From NCBI GenBank assembly GCA_016192455.1, contig JACPUC010000014.1, positions 1 to 64,000 of the forward strand: 64,000 nucleotides of DNA, in the 5' to 3' direction. The DNA comes from Candidatus Tectimicrobiota bacterium. Lineage in GTDB: Bacteria > JACPUC01. Within the stretch, counting starts at the first letter, position 1, and each line of letters opens with the position of its first letter. Below are positions 16,205 through 25,388 of this stretch, piece after piece. The notes below the pieces were generated by a model. It worked only from the letters and a program-made list of their open reading frames with translations. It had not been told where the DNA came from and made no database searches. A program made the position numbers and the translations under genes.

Positions 16205-16338
16205 GGCGTCGCAACCCTCCAAGATCAAGACGGATGGGCCGGCATGAGCGAGGGACGCACGGGGAGAAGGCGGCCCTCCCGCGCCGGGAGGCCGTCCCCG
16301 CGCGCCGGGCCTGCGCCGCGACAACGCGCCTGGCTGGG

Positions 16339-17301
16339 CTAGGCCACCCGGTTCTGCAGCGGCTGTCCGCTCAGCAGGCGGTCGATCTCCTGCACGATGA
16401 GCTCCTGCCCGTAGCGGTACGCCTCAATCGAACTGCCGGCCTGGTGGGCCGTGAGGACGATGTTGTCAACGCGGCGCAGGGGGCTGTCGGCCGGCAGCGG
16501 CTCCACCTCGTAGACATCCACCGCGGCGCCGCGGATCCAGCCCTCTTCGACCGCGCGCACGAGCGCCGCCTCATCCATCACGGCGCCGCGGGCGGTATTG
16601 ATGAAGTAGGCGTCCGGCTTCATCGCCCGGAAGCGCGCTTCGTTGAAGAGCCGCGTGGTTTCAGGCATGAGGGGGGTATGGCAGGAGACGAAGTCCGCCT
16701 GCGCGAGGAGATCCTCGAGGCTCGCGCGTTTCTCCACCCCGCAGGCCCGCATGCTTGCCTCGTCAACGTAGGGGTCCACCGCGATGACCCGCAGGCCGAG
16801 GCCCCGGGCGCGCTCCGCCACGTTGCGGGCGATGCGCCCGAAGGCGACCAGGCCGAGCGTCCGCCCCTTGATGCGGGGGATGGGCGCGAGGTGCTCCCGC
16901 GGCCACTCGCCGGCGTGGAGGTGCCGCGAGGCGCGCTCAATCTGCAGCACCGAGGCGAAGAGCAAGCCGATGGTGTGCTCGGCCACCTCCTCCGCCGACC
17001 AGCCGGGGTTGTTCGTGACGGGGATGCCGTGCCTCTTGGCGGCCTCGACGTCGATGTGATTGTAGCCGATGCCCTGGGCCATGAGAAGTCTGCAGCGCCT
17101 GGCCTGGGAGATGCTCTTCTCGGTCAGGCGCAGGAAGCTCGCGATGATCACGTCGGCTTTGCCGACGTGGGGCGCCAGCTCGTCCTCCGTCTTGCAGCGG
17201 GGATCAAGGATGGTCACCCCGCGCTGCTCCGCCCAGGCGCGGTACACCTCCCCCTGCGGAAAGGGACGGTCCGCAATGAGGATCGTGGCAGGCTCGGACA
17301 T
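16339..17301 (-). CDS. D-2-hydroxyacid dehydrogenase (NAD-binding)
   Basis: This 320-aa protein belongs to the D-isomer-specific 2-hydroxyacid dehydrogenase family, which reduces 2-keto acids or oxidises D-2-hydroxy acids. The catalytic Arg238 lies in NTARGA, a Glu in the YEVEP segment at 264-268, and His286 in TAHQAGSS. The Rossmann motif is GLVAFGRIAR, where Ala replaces the second Gly of the usual pattern; related CtBP-like members also vary here. ATG at 17301 with TGGAG upstream. It lies between the ThDP enzyme (upstream on the same strand, 351-bp gap) and the Fe-ADH. Phosphoglycerate dehydrogenase is unlikely, since a full-length serA is at 61.7 kb. Confidence 0.9.
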   Translation of the reverse strand: MSEPATILIADRPFPQGEVYRAWAEQRGVTILDPRCKTEDELAPHVGKADVIIASFLRLTEKSISQARRCRLLMAQGIGYNHIDVEAAKRHGIPVTNNPGWSAEEVAEHTIGLLFASVLQIERASRHLHAGEWPREHLAPIPRIKGRTLGLVAFGRIARNVAERARGLGLRVIAVDPYVDEASMRACGVEKRASLEDLLAQADFVSCHTPLMPETTRLFNEARFRAMKPDAYFINTARGAVMDEAALVRAVEEGWIRGAAVDVYEVEPLPADSPLRRVDNIVLTAHQAGSSIEAYRYGQELIVQEIDRLLSGQPLQNRVA

Positions 17302-17652
17302 AGCGCAAACTCCACTGGGAACGAGTCACGCCCCGGACTCCCAGCCTGTGAGGTTTCGTGGCACCCCGAGATCATCACCGCTCCGGCGCCTTGCACGCTA
17401 GCATGCCGCGGACACGCCTGGCAAAAGCCGCCGGGCCGGACGGCAGCGCCGCCTCCCTCGCCGCCCGCCTGGAGACCCCCACTTCCCCACACCCCGGAAC
17501 CCCAGCAGGACACCCGCCGTGGCCGCGACAGGGCGGCTGCCGACTCTCGCCTCCCGCGAGAGAGCGAGGGCCGGGAGACTCCCTCCCGGCCCGGCATCGG
17601 CTCTGCTTCTCGATCCCGGCAACGGGATGAGGCGCCGTGGTAGGCTCGCGGC
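17302..17652. other. 351-bp intergenic stretch
   Basis: This gap lies between the ThDP-enzyme stop and the D-2-hydroxyacid dehydrogenase start, both on the minus strand. It contains a perfect 9-bp inverted repeat (GGCCGGGAG at 17569-17577 and its complement at 17583-17591, 5-nt loop), which could terminate the ThDP gene transcript. There is no clear U tract. I see nothing else. Confidence 0.45.
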
Positions 17653-19425
17653 TCAGCTCTTCGCCGGTTCTTCGATGACGGCCTGGAGGATGGCGAAGCG
17701 CCCCCTCTTCACTTCCTTCAGGCAGCGCTCGAGCGCCGGCCGCAGCTTGGCTGGCTCCTCCACCGCCTCGCCATAGCCGCCGAAGATCGGCGCCAGGCCG
17801 GCGTAGTCGGTCTGCGGCTTGATGTCGGAGCCGTAGTGGATGCCGGTCTTCGCCGCATACCCCTTCGGGTAGTATTTCAGCAGCGAGCCGCGCATGGCGG
17901 AGTAGCTCTGGTTGTCGTAGATGACGAGCAGGATCGGAGCGACGTACTCCTGCATGAACCCGAAGCAGGCGAGGGCTGGACTGTAGTAGAAGGAGCCGTC
18001 CCCCACCAGGGCGACGACGAGCCGCTCGGGCTTGGCGATCTTCACCCCCAGGGCGATGCCGAAGCCCATGCCGAGGCCGCCGCTGAATTTCGAGATGAGG
18101 GTGCCAGGCTTGCTGCGCTGGATGTGGTTCTGGATACTGAAGCGGGAGGTGATCGTCTCCTCCACCACGATCGCCTCCGCCGGCAGGAGCTGCCCGAGCA
18201 CGTGCGACACCCAGGCGTCCTGCATCCTGGGGAGTTTCCCCGCCGCCTCTCCAATCTGCGTGTACTGGCGGCGCACCGCTACGTGCCGCGCCTTCGTTTC
18301 GTGCTGGCGCTTCGCCAGACCCCGCGCCTTCTTCGCCGCCTCGGTGGTGCGCAGGTGCGCCAGGAGGTCATCGAGGGTCGCCCCCAGGTTGCCGTACACG
18401 AAGAGATCGGTGCGGTAGTGCCACATCGGCAACTGGGCCCGCGGCTCCTCATCGAGGACCACGACCTTGGCGGTGGGGGCTGGTTCAGCCGAGGCGGGGT
18501 GCCAGGGCGCGCGGCAGCCCACGAGCAGGAGGAGGTCCGCGTCCTTGCAGGCGTCGGGCACGTCGAAGCCGACGTGCAGCGGATGGTCATCCGGCATGTT
18601 GACCGCGGCCCGCCCCGCCTCGACGACCGGGATTGCCAGCTCCTCCGCCACCGCCTGCAGGCGCGCCACGTTGCCGGAATCGTCGCCGGCCCGCTCGGCG
18701 ACGATCACCGGACGCCGGCTCTTGCGCAGCAGCTCAGCCACTTGGGCGATCGCCGCCGCATCGGGGCGGGTGCGCGACACCTCTTTGCCGGTCTTCGGCA
18801 TGAGGTGCGCCGGAATGTCGCCGAAGGAGACCTCCATCGAGATGGAGAGCACCACCGGCCCGTAGGGCGGCGTGAGCGCCAGCTTGCAGGCGTGCGCCAG
18901 GATCATCGGCAGCGACGTGGTGCTGGGGACCTTCACCGCCCACTTGACGTACGGCTCCACCAGCTTGATCGGTCCCCCGACATCGGCGAGCTGCTCGAGC
19001 CACTGCCGACCCGGGTCGACGGTGGGATCCTCGCCAAAGCAGTCGGTGTCCCCCGCCAGCACGACCATCGGCACGAAGGTGCGCATGGCGGAGCGCAAGG
19101 CCATGGCCCCGTGCAGACAGCCGACGCCGGTGTGCAGCACCACCGCCGGCAGCCGGCCCGTGGCCCGGTAGTAGCCGATGGCCATGGCGACGACCTGGGT
19201 CTCGTCCCGGCAGTTGTGGTAGCGCGGCAAGGAGTTCTCTTGGGCCCGGCGCTTCGCCAACGCCTCCCAGATCGCCGGCCAGTCGGAACCCGGCGAGGAG
19301 ATGATGTCGGTGACGCCGTACCCCTCCATGATCTCCAGGATGGCATCGCCAGCGAACAGGGCGCCCTTTGCCTCCCGGGGCCGCGTCCTCTCCACTGCCC
19401 TGAGCTTCGCAACCTTGACACTCAT
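17653..19425 (-). CDS. Thiamine diphosphate-dependent enzyme (acetolactate synthase/decarboxylase superfamily)
   Basis: This 590-aa protein shows the three-domain layout of ThDP-dependent decarboxylases and acetolactate synthase-like enzymes. The Pyr domain carries Glu75 in NCRDETQVV, the probable cofactor-activating glutamate. The central domain (~200-360) holds a Rossmann-like fold. The PP domain has GDG at 475-477 and Asn505 in YDNQSY, the Mg-ThDP motif. Candidates are 2-keto acid decarboxylase, carboligase or sulfoacetaldehyde acetyltransferase-type reactions; the sequence alone does not choose. ATG at 19425 with AAGGAG upstream; longer starts lack a site. The nearby 2-hydroxyacid and alcohol dehydrogenases would suit metabolism of 2-keto acids and aldehydes. 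Confidence 0.9.
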   Translation of the reverse strand: MSVKVAKLRAVERTRPREAKGALFAGDAILEIMEGYGVTDIISSPGSDWPAIWEALAKRRAQENSLPRYHNCRDETQVVAMAIGYYRATGRLPAVVLHTGVGCLHGAMALRSAMRTFVPMVVLAGDTDCFGEDPTVDPGRQWLEQLADVGGPIKLVEPYVKWAVKVPSTTSLPMILAHACKLALTPPYGPVVLSISMEVSFGDIPAHLMPKTGKEVSRTRPDAAAIAQVAELLRKSRRPVIVAERAGDDSGNVARLQAVAEELAIPVVEAGRAAVNMPDDHPLHVGFDVPDACKDADLLLLVGCRAPWHPASAEPAPTAKVVVLDEEPRAQLPMWHYRTDLFVYGNLGATLDDLLAHLRTTEAAKKARGLAKRQHETKARHVAVRRQYTQIGEAAGKLPRMQDAWVSHVLGQLLPAEAIVVEETITSRFSIQNHIQRSKPGTLISKFSGGLGMGFGIALGVKIAKPERLVVALVGDGSFYYSPALACFGFMQEYVAPILLVIYDNQSYSAMRGSLLKYYPKGYAAKTGIHYGSDIKPQTDYAGLAPIFGGYGEAVEEPAKLRPALERCLKEVKRGRFAILQAVIEEPAKS

Positions 19426-19697
19426 GCTATGGCTCCTTCCATGACCCTGCACCAGCAGCGCAGAGAGAGACCTCGACCCGGATGAACCTCCGGTGCGCAC
19501 CCCGTGAAGGTATTCGATGACGACGCGGCGGCGCCTTGGGGGCAACCTCGCCTCGCAACATTGTGCGTCACGTTATTTGCCGCAGCAAGTATGGCAGAAA
19601 AGCAGCCCCGCCGTAAAGCGTCGCCCGGCTCCGGCGCGGTTCACGCGGGCCCGGCGCAGGCGTCGCGAGGTCGCCGCGGACGTCTGGGCCGCGCGGT

Positions 19698-21116
19698 TCA
19701 GGACGAGGCCTCATGCCTGCGACCGAAGAGCGCTCCCACATACGCTGCCAGGACCGGCATGACGGGCGCGCGATAGCGCGGCACGCCGAAAACCGCGGAA
19801 ACGCCTCGCGTGCTCGCCGTCAGCACGTGGTAGAGCAACACGCCGAGCAGCAGCGCGTGGAGGGCGCGATGCTCCCGTCTGCCGCGCGCGAGCCGCCAAA
19901 GAACGACGCCGATGCCGAGGTAGGAGAGCCACAGGTGGGCGAACGTCCCCAGGAACGCAAACCAGCGGTACAGGTTCGCACCGAACCACTTGTCGAGATA
20001 GGCCCTGATCGGCAGCCGCCAGAGATCACCGAGAGGCTCGCCAACCAGCACGGGCGCCGCGAAGTAATCCTGCAGCGCCGTCTCTTCGTGCGGAAAGGCC
20101 ATGAGGATGAAGGCGGCAAAGGCGGTGGCGCGCACGACCGTCCAGGGCTCCTGGCGGCGCAGCGCCCGCGCTTGCTCGGCACAGTGCCGGTAGAACCCTT
20201 GCAGGGTGATGCCGGCGGCGCGGAGCGCCGCCGCCGTGGGGTTGAAGGTGCCGCACGGCAGCGAGGGATGCGGGCCGAGAGCGCCGAACCGTCGCCATGC
20301 CTCATCAGCCGTCAGACCCCTGCCATAGACGAGCACGCTGACGCCGAGGCTCGAATGCGAGGAGAGCGCGTAGGAGAAGCGTGCCTCGCCGGTCAGCCGA
20401 TAGGTGCGCAGCCGCCAGGCGCCGGTCAAGACGACCCAGGGGAGGGCGGCGCAGAGCGCGATGGTACCCAGCCGCCGCCAAGGCACCCGGCGCCAGGCAA
20501 GAAGACCGAGCATTCCCAGGCTGCTGGCGTAGAAGAGGTACCAGCCGATGACGCGGAGGTAGACGGCCAGCGCCATGAACAGCCCGAAGCGGAAGGCCGC
20601 TCCATGGTCAACGCGCTCCTCCTCCAGGAGACGCACGCCGGCCGCCACGGCGAGCATCATGAGGAGGGTGTAGAGCGACTCCGTCATGAGCCGCAGGCCA
20701 TAGATCACCGTGCAGAAGTCGAGCGCCAACCAGAGTGCGGCCGCGAGCCCTCCGCGCGACCCCCAGAGCTTCCTGGCGATCCGCCAGGCGACGAGAAGCG
20801 TGGCCGCATTCGCCAGAATCTGGAGGGTCACCAGGGGGACCTGATGCGTCCCCAAGAGGAGCGTGCTGAGCGCAATGAGCAGGGGATAGCCGGGAGGCCG
20901 GACGAGCTCCGGCACCTCCGGGGAGTCCGGATTGTTCGCGTAGACGCCGTGCCGCAGCAAGGCGAAGGCGGGACGTTCGTAGGTCCAAGTGTCTCCGCCA
21001 CGGAGAGGCGGCGGATCCTTCCGCAGGATGAGGAAGAGCCCGGTGAATTGACTGAGAAGGGAGAAGAGGAGAATGCCGAGGAGGGCGTAGGTTCCTTTTG
21101 CGCTTGCCTGGTGCAC
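19698..21116 (-). CDS. GT-C (GT39/PMT-like) membrane glycosyltransferase
   Basis: This 472-aa polytopic membrane protein has roughly ten hydrophobic helices. The first periplasmic loop carries GGDTWTYERPAFALLRHGVYANN and PELVRPPGYPLL, matching the Asp-containing first loop of ArnT/PMT-like glycosyltransferases that use polyprenyl-phosphate sugars. GTG start with GGAAGAG upstream. It is 173 bp downstream of two radical SAM genes and a GT2 gene on the same strand, so it probably transfers a sugar onto a lipid or surface polymer made by the same operon. A C-terminal RYRAPVMPVLAAYVGAL helix is typical of this family. Donor and acceptor are unknown. Confidence 0.8.
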   Translation of the reverse strand: MHQASAKGTYALLGILLFSLLSQFTGLFLILRKDPPPLRGGDTWTYERPAFALLRHGVYANNPDSPEVPELVRPPGYPLLIALSTLLLGTHQVPLVTLQILANAATLLVAWRIARKLWGSRGGLAAALWLALDFCTVIYGLRLMTESLYTLLMMLAVAAGVRLLEEERVDHGAAFRFGLFMALAVYLRVIGWYLFYASSLGMLGLLAWRRVPWRRLGTIALCAALPWVVLTGAWRLRTYRLTGEARFSYALSSHSSLGVSVLVYGRGLTADEAWRRFGALGPHPSLPCGTFNPTAAALRAAGITLQGFYRHCAEQARALRRQEPWTVVRATAFAAFILMAFPHEETALQDYFAAPVLVGEPLGDLWRLPIRAYLDKWFGANLYRWFAFLGTFAHLWLSYLGIGVVLWRLARGRREHRALHALLLGVLLYHVLTASTRGVSAVFGVPRYRAPVMPVLAAYVGALFGRRHEASS

Positions 21117-21289
21117 GGCTCTTCCACAGGCTTCGTGGCGTTGCTGATCGCCACGCCGCGAGGCGCCGGAGGCGGTTCACGGCGGACTGCCTCGCGCGAC
21201 CTTCCGACCGACGGTGCCGCGTTCTCCTCCGCTGCGAGCCGCGCGGGCGGCTCACCACGCCGGAGGTCACCGCGACGTCGGTTCGCTCT

Positions 21290-22330
21290 TCACGTGTAGC
21301 GGCTGCGCAGGTACCTCGTTGCCAGGCTGGCCAGCACGCGCGGCTGCAGGGCGAACATGGCGTTCGTCTCCAGCATGCAGGCGCTGCTGCAGGTGGCGCA
21401 GCCGTGGTGGCGCGTCCGGGCCTGCGCCGCCGCGACCCCGGCGGTCTTGACGTTCAGCGCGGGCATCTGCCGCACTGTCATGGCGCACGGGTAGAGGTCG
21501 CCGTTGGCGTAAATGACACAGTGGAACCTGCCCGCTGAGCAGGGAGGGCCTGGAAAGCCCCGCAGCGCCTCCACGTCGCGCAGGCGATCAACGGAGAAGT
21601 TCGGCCATTGCCGCAGAACTTCATAGCTGGAGCTGGAGAAGAGGATCTGCGGGTTGGACTTCTTGGCTTCGCGGATCGCCGCCACCACCTGCCGCATCCT
21701 GGCGTCCTGGAGCCGATGCTGCGCCGCGTCCTGGTAGAGGCCGTTCTCCTCCGAGCGCATGAGGTTCAACGACAGCGGCAGGCCCTCCCGTCGGCTGAAC
21801 TCCAGCAGCCAACCGAGCAGGTGGGCGTTGTTGGCGTTCAGGACGGCATTGATCTTCACCGGCACCTGCCAGCTCCGCGCCGCCTCGATGGCCCGTAGCA
21901 CCTCGCGGTGGCTCCCCTCCCCGCGGTTGCGGTCGTGCGCCGCCGCATCGCCGTCGAGGCTGAGGGTTAGGGTGTGGAGCCGCTTGACCACCTCGGGACG
22001 GTTCGGCACCAGCGTGCCGTTTGACACCATGGCGCAGCGCAAGCCCAGCTCGCGCGCGTGCGCCACGATCTCCCCCAGGTCCCGGCGCAGCAGCGGCTCG
22101 CCGCCGAAGAAGAGGACGCGCCGGGCGCCGAGGGCGCGCAGCTCGTCAAGCACCGCGCGCCACTCCGCGGCGCTCAGCTCCGCCTCGTTCCGGGAGGGGT
22201 AGGAACAATAGACGCAGCGCAGGTTGCAGTGCGTGGTGACGTAGAGCGTCACGTGCAGGGGGACCGACGCCCCCGTCACCTTCGCCGCGACGAGACGCGC
22301 CGCTACGCGTGCTGCTTCTCGCCACTGCAC
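21290..22330 (-). CDS. Radical SAM protein, second of a tandem pair
   Basis: This 346-aa radical SAM enzyme has the canonical cluster CNLRCVYC (C35, C39, C42) and the GGEP motif (FFGGEPLLRRDL). A C-terminal set of six cysteines (C264, C271, C282, C311, C314, C318) looks like a SPASM/twitch-type auxiliary FeS domain. It is clearly related to the gene upstream: cluster cysteines occupy the same positions, and both have a SLDGD block and a Cys-rich end followed by FAL-PAVL-type residues. GTG start with GGGAG upstream, overlapping the preceding gene by 28 bp. A SPASM-like domain plus glycosyltransferase neighbours suggests modification of a sugar, lipid or peptide in surface assembly. Confidence 0.87.
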   Translation of the reverse strand: MQWREAARVAARLVAAKVTGASVPLHVTLYVTTHCNLRCVYCSYPSRNEAELSAAEWRAVLDELRALGARRVLFFGGEPLLRRDLGEIVAHARELGLRCAMVSNGTLVPNRPEVVKRLHTLTLSLDGDAAAHDRNRGEGSHREVLRAIEAARSWQVPVKINAVLNANNAHLLGWLLEFSRREGLPLSLNLMRSEENGLYQDAAQHRLQDARMRQVVAAIREAKKSNPQILFSSSSYEVLRQWPNFSVDRLRDVEALRGFPGPPCSAGRFHCVIYANGDLYPCAMTVRQMPALNVKTAGVAAAQARTRHHGCATCSSACMLETNAMFALQPRVLASLATRYLRSRYT

Positions 22331-23376
22331 GGTGAAGGCTCCCAGCCGTTCCGCCGGCGCGTCGGGTTCAGGTAGTTGCGCCAGAAGTTGCCCAGCACCG
22401 CCGGGCGCAAGGCGAAGACGGCCCGGCTCTCATGCAGCCAGGTGTTGTAGCAATCAAAGCACGAGTGCTGCTGGGCATGCCGCCAGGCCGCTTCGACACC
22501 ATCGCGCAGGGCATTCTTCGCGGTGAACGTGGCGCCGTGCAGTGCGCAGGGGATAAGGTCGCCATTCGGTTCGACATTGAGGAAGTAACGTCCGGCGGTG
22601 CAGGGGGAGACCTCCGCCGGCCGCACCAGCCGCTCGAGGCTGAAATCCGGCCAGTTCAAGGTGTGGCGATAGGAGTGGGCGCTGAAGAGCACGGGCGCGC
22701 CGGCCTCCTTGGCGGCGAGGATTTTGGCGAGGATGGCGCGGATTTCCTCCGGCGCCGGCATCAGCTCCGTCGTGTGCGCGCCAAAGGCCACCTCATTCGT
22801 TTGCAGGAGCTGGAAGTTCACCATCACCCCCAGGCGCGCGGCGGTGGCAAGGAGCCAGTCGATGTCGCCGGCGCTGTGGCGGGTGACGACGGCGTTCAGG
22901 AAGAACTCGATCCCTTCCTGCTTGCAGAGGTCGATGGCGCGCATGACGCGTCGCCAGGTGCCGGCGCCGCGGTGCCGGTCGTGCGTCACTTCGTCGCCGT
23001 CCAGGGAGATGACCAGCTCGTCGGCGCGCCGCACGGCATCCAAGCGCTCTGGGAGCATGAGGCCGTTCGTCACCACGGCGGCGCGCATCCCAAGGCGCTT
23101 CACCTCGGCGAGGAGCTCCCCCAGGTCCTTGCGCAGCAGCGGCTCGCCGCCGTGGAACTTGACGCGCACTGTTCCCAGGCGGGCGAACTGGCGTAGGATC
23201 TCTTTATGCTCGGCGGTGGAGAGCTGCGTCGCCGGGCGATGGGGAGAGTTGCAGTAGTCGCAGCGAGCGTCGCAGCCGTAGAGGAGCACGTACTGCACGA
23301 AGAAGGGACGTACTTCCCCCTTCAGCTTCGCCGCCAGGATCTTCGCCCCGATGGCAAGCTTTGCCGTGGTCTTCAT
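22303..23376 (-). CDS. Radical SAM protein, first of a tandem pair
   Basis: This 357-aa radical SAM enzyme has CDARCDYC (C35, C39, C42), the motif FHGGEPLLRKDL and the block SLDGDEVTHDRHRG. C-terminal cysteines C259, C277, C306 and C309 form a smaller SPASM/twitch-like set than in its downstream paralogue. The extreme C-terminus is a basic tail. It starts at an ATG overlapping the GT2 stop by four bases (ATGA), so translation is coupled to the glycosyltransferase. The pair probably arose by duplication and then diverged in auxiliary cluster ligands. Substrate unknown; HpnH-like hopanoid enzymes are another family with similar architecture, but I see no hopanoid genes. Confidence 0.87.
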   Translation of the reverse strand: MKTTAKLAIGAKILAAKLKGEVRPFFVQYVLLYGCDARCDYCNSPHRPATQLSTAEHKEILRQFARLGTVRVKFHGGEPLLRKDLGELLAEVKRLGMRAAVVTNGLMLPERLDAVRRADELVISLDGDEVTHDRHRGAGTWRRVMRAIDLCKQEGIEFFLNAVVTRHSAGDIDWLLATAARLGVMVNFQLLQTNEVAFGAHTTELMPAPEEIRAILAKILAAKEAGAPVLFSAHSYRHTLNWPDFSLERLVRPAEVSPCTAGRYFLNVEPNGDLIPCALHGATFTAKNALRDGVEAAWRHAQQHSCFDCYNTWLHESRAVFALRPAVLGNFWRNYLNPTRRRNGWEPSPCSGEKQHA

Positions 23377-24623
23377 GCGCCATCCTTATGGCACGGCCTG
23401 CTCAGAGGCGGAGAGCCTCGGAAAGCACGCCGTCTGCCGTGAGAAACGGAGACGCAGTAGCGCCAGGAGGAGTTGGTGATGTCGCGCAGGCGGTAATCGG
23501 CGATCTGTGAGTGCGAAAAAGGGAGACGCAGCAGCGCCAGAAAGAGCACGCCGCAAAGAAGCGCGCCGAGGGCAGCGTAGCGCAGCACGGGAGGCCGGGC
23601 CGACGCTGCACCAAGCCCGACAGCGGCGGTTACAGTTGCGAGGCCGACCAGGGCGAGGACGACGCCGGCAACCCCCGCGGCCGCGGCCGCCCCGGCGACG
23701 CCGACGCCAGCCAGCGCCGACAGGGGAGGCGCGAGCACAAGGAGGGCGGCGCGCCAAAGAAAAACCTGCCGCGCCGTCGCCGTCATGCCCCGCACCCGCG
23801 GGGCAAAGCGAACGACCTCGCGCAGGTAGGCATCGGCCTTGCGCAGCTTGTGGCGAAGAAGCTGCCGCAGGGTGACGGGGGAACGCAGCTCCGCGACCTG
23901 CGCCTCTACCACCGCCACCCGCTGCCCGGTCGCGGCGGCCAGCAAGGCGACATGGATGTCATCGGCCACCACATCCGCCGGCAGAGCCGTCAGCAGCGCA
24001 CGCCGGAAGACGTAGCACGGCGCCGTCACGATGCCGGCGCAGCCACGCTCGCTCTCCCACCGCAGGAGGCGGTTGACCAGCCGCCAGTGGAGCGACTCGA
24101 GGGGGTGCGCTTGGCGAGGGGTCACGGTGGTCCCTACCACGGCGATGCTCGGCTCGGCGCCGGCCGCGGCAAGCAGCCGCAGGAGCGTATCGGGGGCGAG
24201 GCGCGCATCGGCATCGGTCACCATCACCCACGGCCCTCGCGCCTGCGACAGCGCCAGGTTGAGCTGCGCCGTCTTGTCGGCGCGGCCCAGGCTGAGGAGC
24301 TGGAAACGCGGGTCGTTGCGGATGGCCGCGGCGACGATCGCGCGCGTTCCATCCCTAGACCCGCCGTCGACGATCCAGTAACGCAGTCGCTCCGTCGGGT
24401 AACGCAGGCGCGCGAGGTTCGCGAGCTTCTCCCCGATCCACGCCGCCTCGTTGTAGACCGGCACAACGACATCGACGCAGGGCCAGTCGGCCAGGATGGG
24501 GTAGGCTTCCGCCGACTGACGTGCCGCTCCCCACCGCAACCACCAGCGGTAAACGATGGCCAGAACCGCCAGGCACGTCCCCGCAGCCGCAGCAAGAATC
24601 ACGCAGCCAATCCAGATGCTCAT
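23373..24623 (-). CDS. Family 2 glycosyltransferase, membrane-bound
   Basis: This 416-aa protein has an N-terminal TM helix (WIGCVILAAAAGTCLAVLAIV) and a GT-A domain with VDVVVPVYNEAAWIGEKL, VDGGSRDGT, a DADAR metal motif and a DDIHVAL acceptor-site Asp pair. Hydrophobic helices follow in the C-terminal third. This resembles cellulose synthase/hyaluronan synthase-like GT2 enzymes that build a lipid-linked or extruded glycan at the inner membrane. It is the first gene of a coupled operon with two radical SAM genes and a GT-C enzyme. ATG at 24623 with GAGGAA close upstream; the frame stays open further upstream without support. Confidence 0.87.
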   Translation of the reverse strand: MSIWIGCVILAAAAGTCLAVLAIVYRWWLRWGAARQSAEAYPILADWPCVDVVVPVYNEAAWIGEKLANLARLRYPTERLRYWIVDGGSRDGTRAIVAAAIRNDPRFQLLSLGRADKTAQLNLALSQARGPWVMVTDADARLAPDTLLRLLAAAGAEPSIAVVGTTVTPRQAHPLESLHWRLVNRLLRWESERGCAGIVTAPCYVFRRALLTALPADVVADDIHVALLAAATGQRVAVVEAQVAELRSPVTLRQLLRHKLRKADAYLREVVRFAPRVRGMTATARQVFLWRAALLVLAPPLSALAGVGVAGAAAAAGVAGVVLALVGLATVTAAVGLGAASARPPVLRYAALGALLCGVLFLALLRLPFSHSQIADYRLRDITNSSWRYCVSVSHGRRRAFRGSPPLSRPCHKDGA

Positions 24624-25181
24624 TTCCTCAAGACTCCCGGCGCCGCCCCCAGACGAAAGAACAGACTCGGCGTGCCGCGGCAATCCGCCACTCACTACCA
24701 CAAGAGAAGCACCACGTCCAGCCCCTTCGCCGAAATCCGTCGCCCCGCGGCGCGATCCCCGGCAAATCCCTCCTCGCCGCGGCAGCAGGAAACGAAGGCC
24801 TGGGGAGGGTGGAGAGACGGAGCCCAGGGGCGGCATCCTTGCCGCGAGGGAATCCGCTCCCCGAGCTTGCGCAAGATTGGAGAAGGTCTCGCCGCCGCGG
24901 AACGGGAGCTGACCGGACCAGCGACGTTGCCTCGCGCTGGGGGAGCCCCAGGCAGGGAAGGTTTCCGCCAAAGCCCTTCAGGCAACTTGCAAATCCGATT
25001 TACAAATCTGCGGCCCGAACCAATACTCAGCGTTGTAATGAGATCTGAGGTTCTGCGTGACGCAAGATGCCGCCTCTGTCCGGGTGGGTGGAGGTTCGCC
25101 ACCGTGGAGAAGCGCGCAGGCTGGTGACGCGGTAGACTCGCCGGGGCCAGAGTCCTGGGCGGTGCGGGAAGGAGAGAGCCA
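24624..25181. other. 558-bp divergent intergenic region
   Basis: This gap lies between the GT2 operon (minus) and the dodecin gene (plus). Most is GC-rich with no supported gene; near 24980-25075 it becomes more AT-rich and carries a plausible plus-strand promoter, listed separately. No clear minus-strand promoter for the GT2 operon stands out. Confidence 0.5.
24999..25027 (+). promoter_or_regulatory. Candidate sigma70-type promoter for the dodecin gene
   Basis: TTTACA (24999-25004), a 17-bp spacer and AATACT (25022-25027) match five and four of six consensus bases, in the only AT-rich patch of this gap. A transcript would start near 25034 and give a ~150-nt leader before the dodecin ATG. 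Confidence 0.4.
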
Positions 25182-25388
25182 ATGCCAATCGTGAAGATCA
25201 TCGAGTTGATTGGGGAATCGCCGAATAGCTGGGACGAGGCAATGAAGAACCTCATCACGGAAGCCCAGCAGACCCTGCGCGGCATCACCCGCATCGGCGT
25301 CAGAGAGATGGATGTGCGGTTGGTTGATGATCGGGTAGACGTGTACCGCGTGCGGGCGGAGGTCTCCTTCCGCGTGATCAGGAGCTAG
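25182..25388 (+). CDS. Dodecin (flavin-binding storage protein)
   Basis: This 68-aa protein matches the dodecin family in length and pattern: MPIVKIIELIGESPNSWDEA, a single helix, then two strands, VREMDVRLVDDRVDVYRVRAEVSFRV. Dodecins form a hollow dodecamer that binds flavins, or CoA in some bacteria, and buffers free cofactor in the cytoplasm. The Trp of the SWDEA segment is the residue that usually stacks on the flavin. ATG with AAGGAGAG upstream. It is monocistronic: the next gene is convergent. Confidence 0.93.
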   Translation: MPIVKIIELIGESPNSWDEAMKNLITEAQQTLRGITRIGVREMDVRLVDDRVDVYRVRAEVSFRVIRS

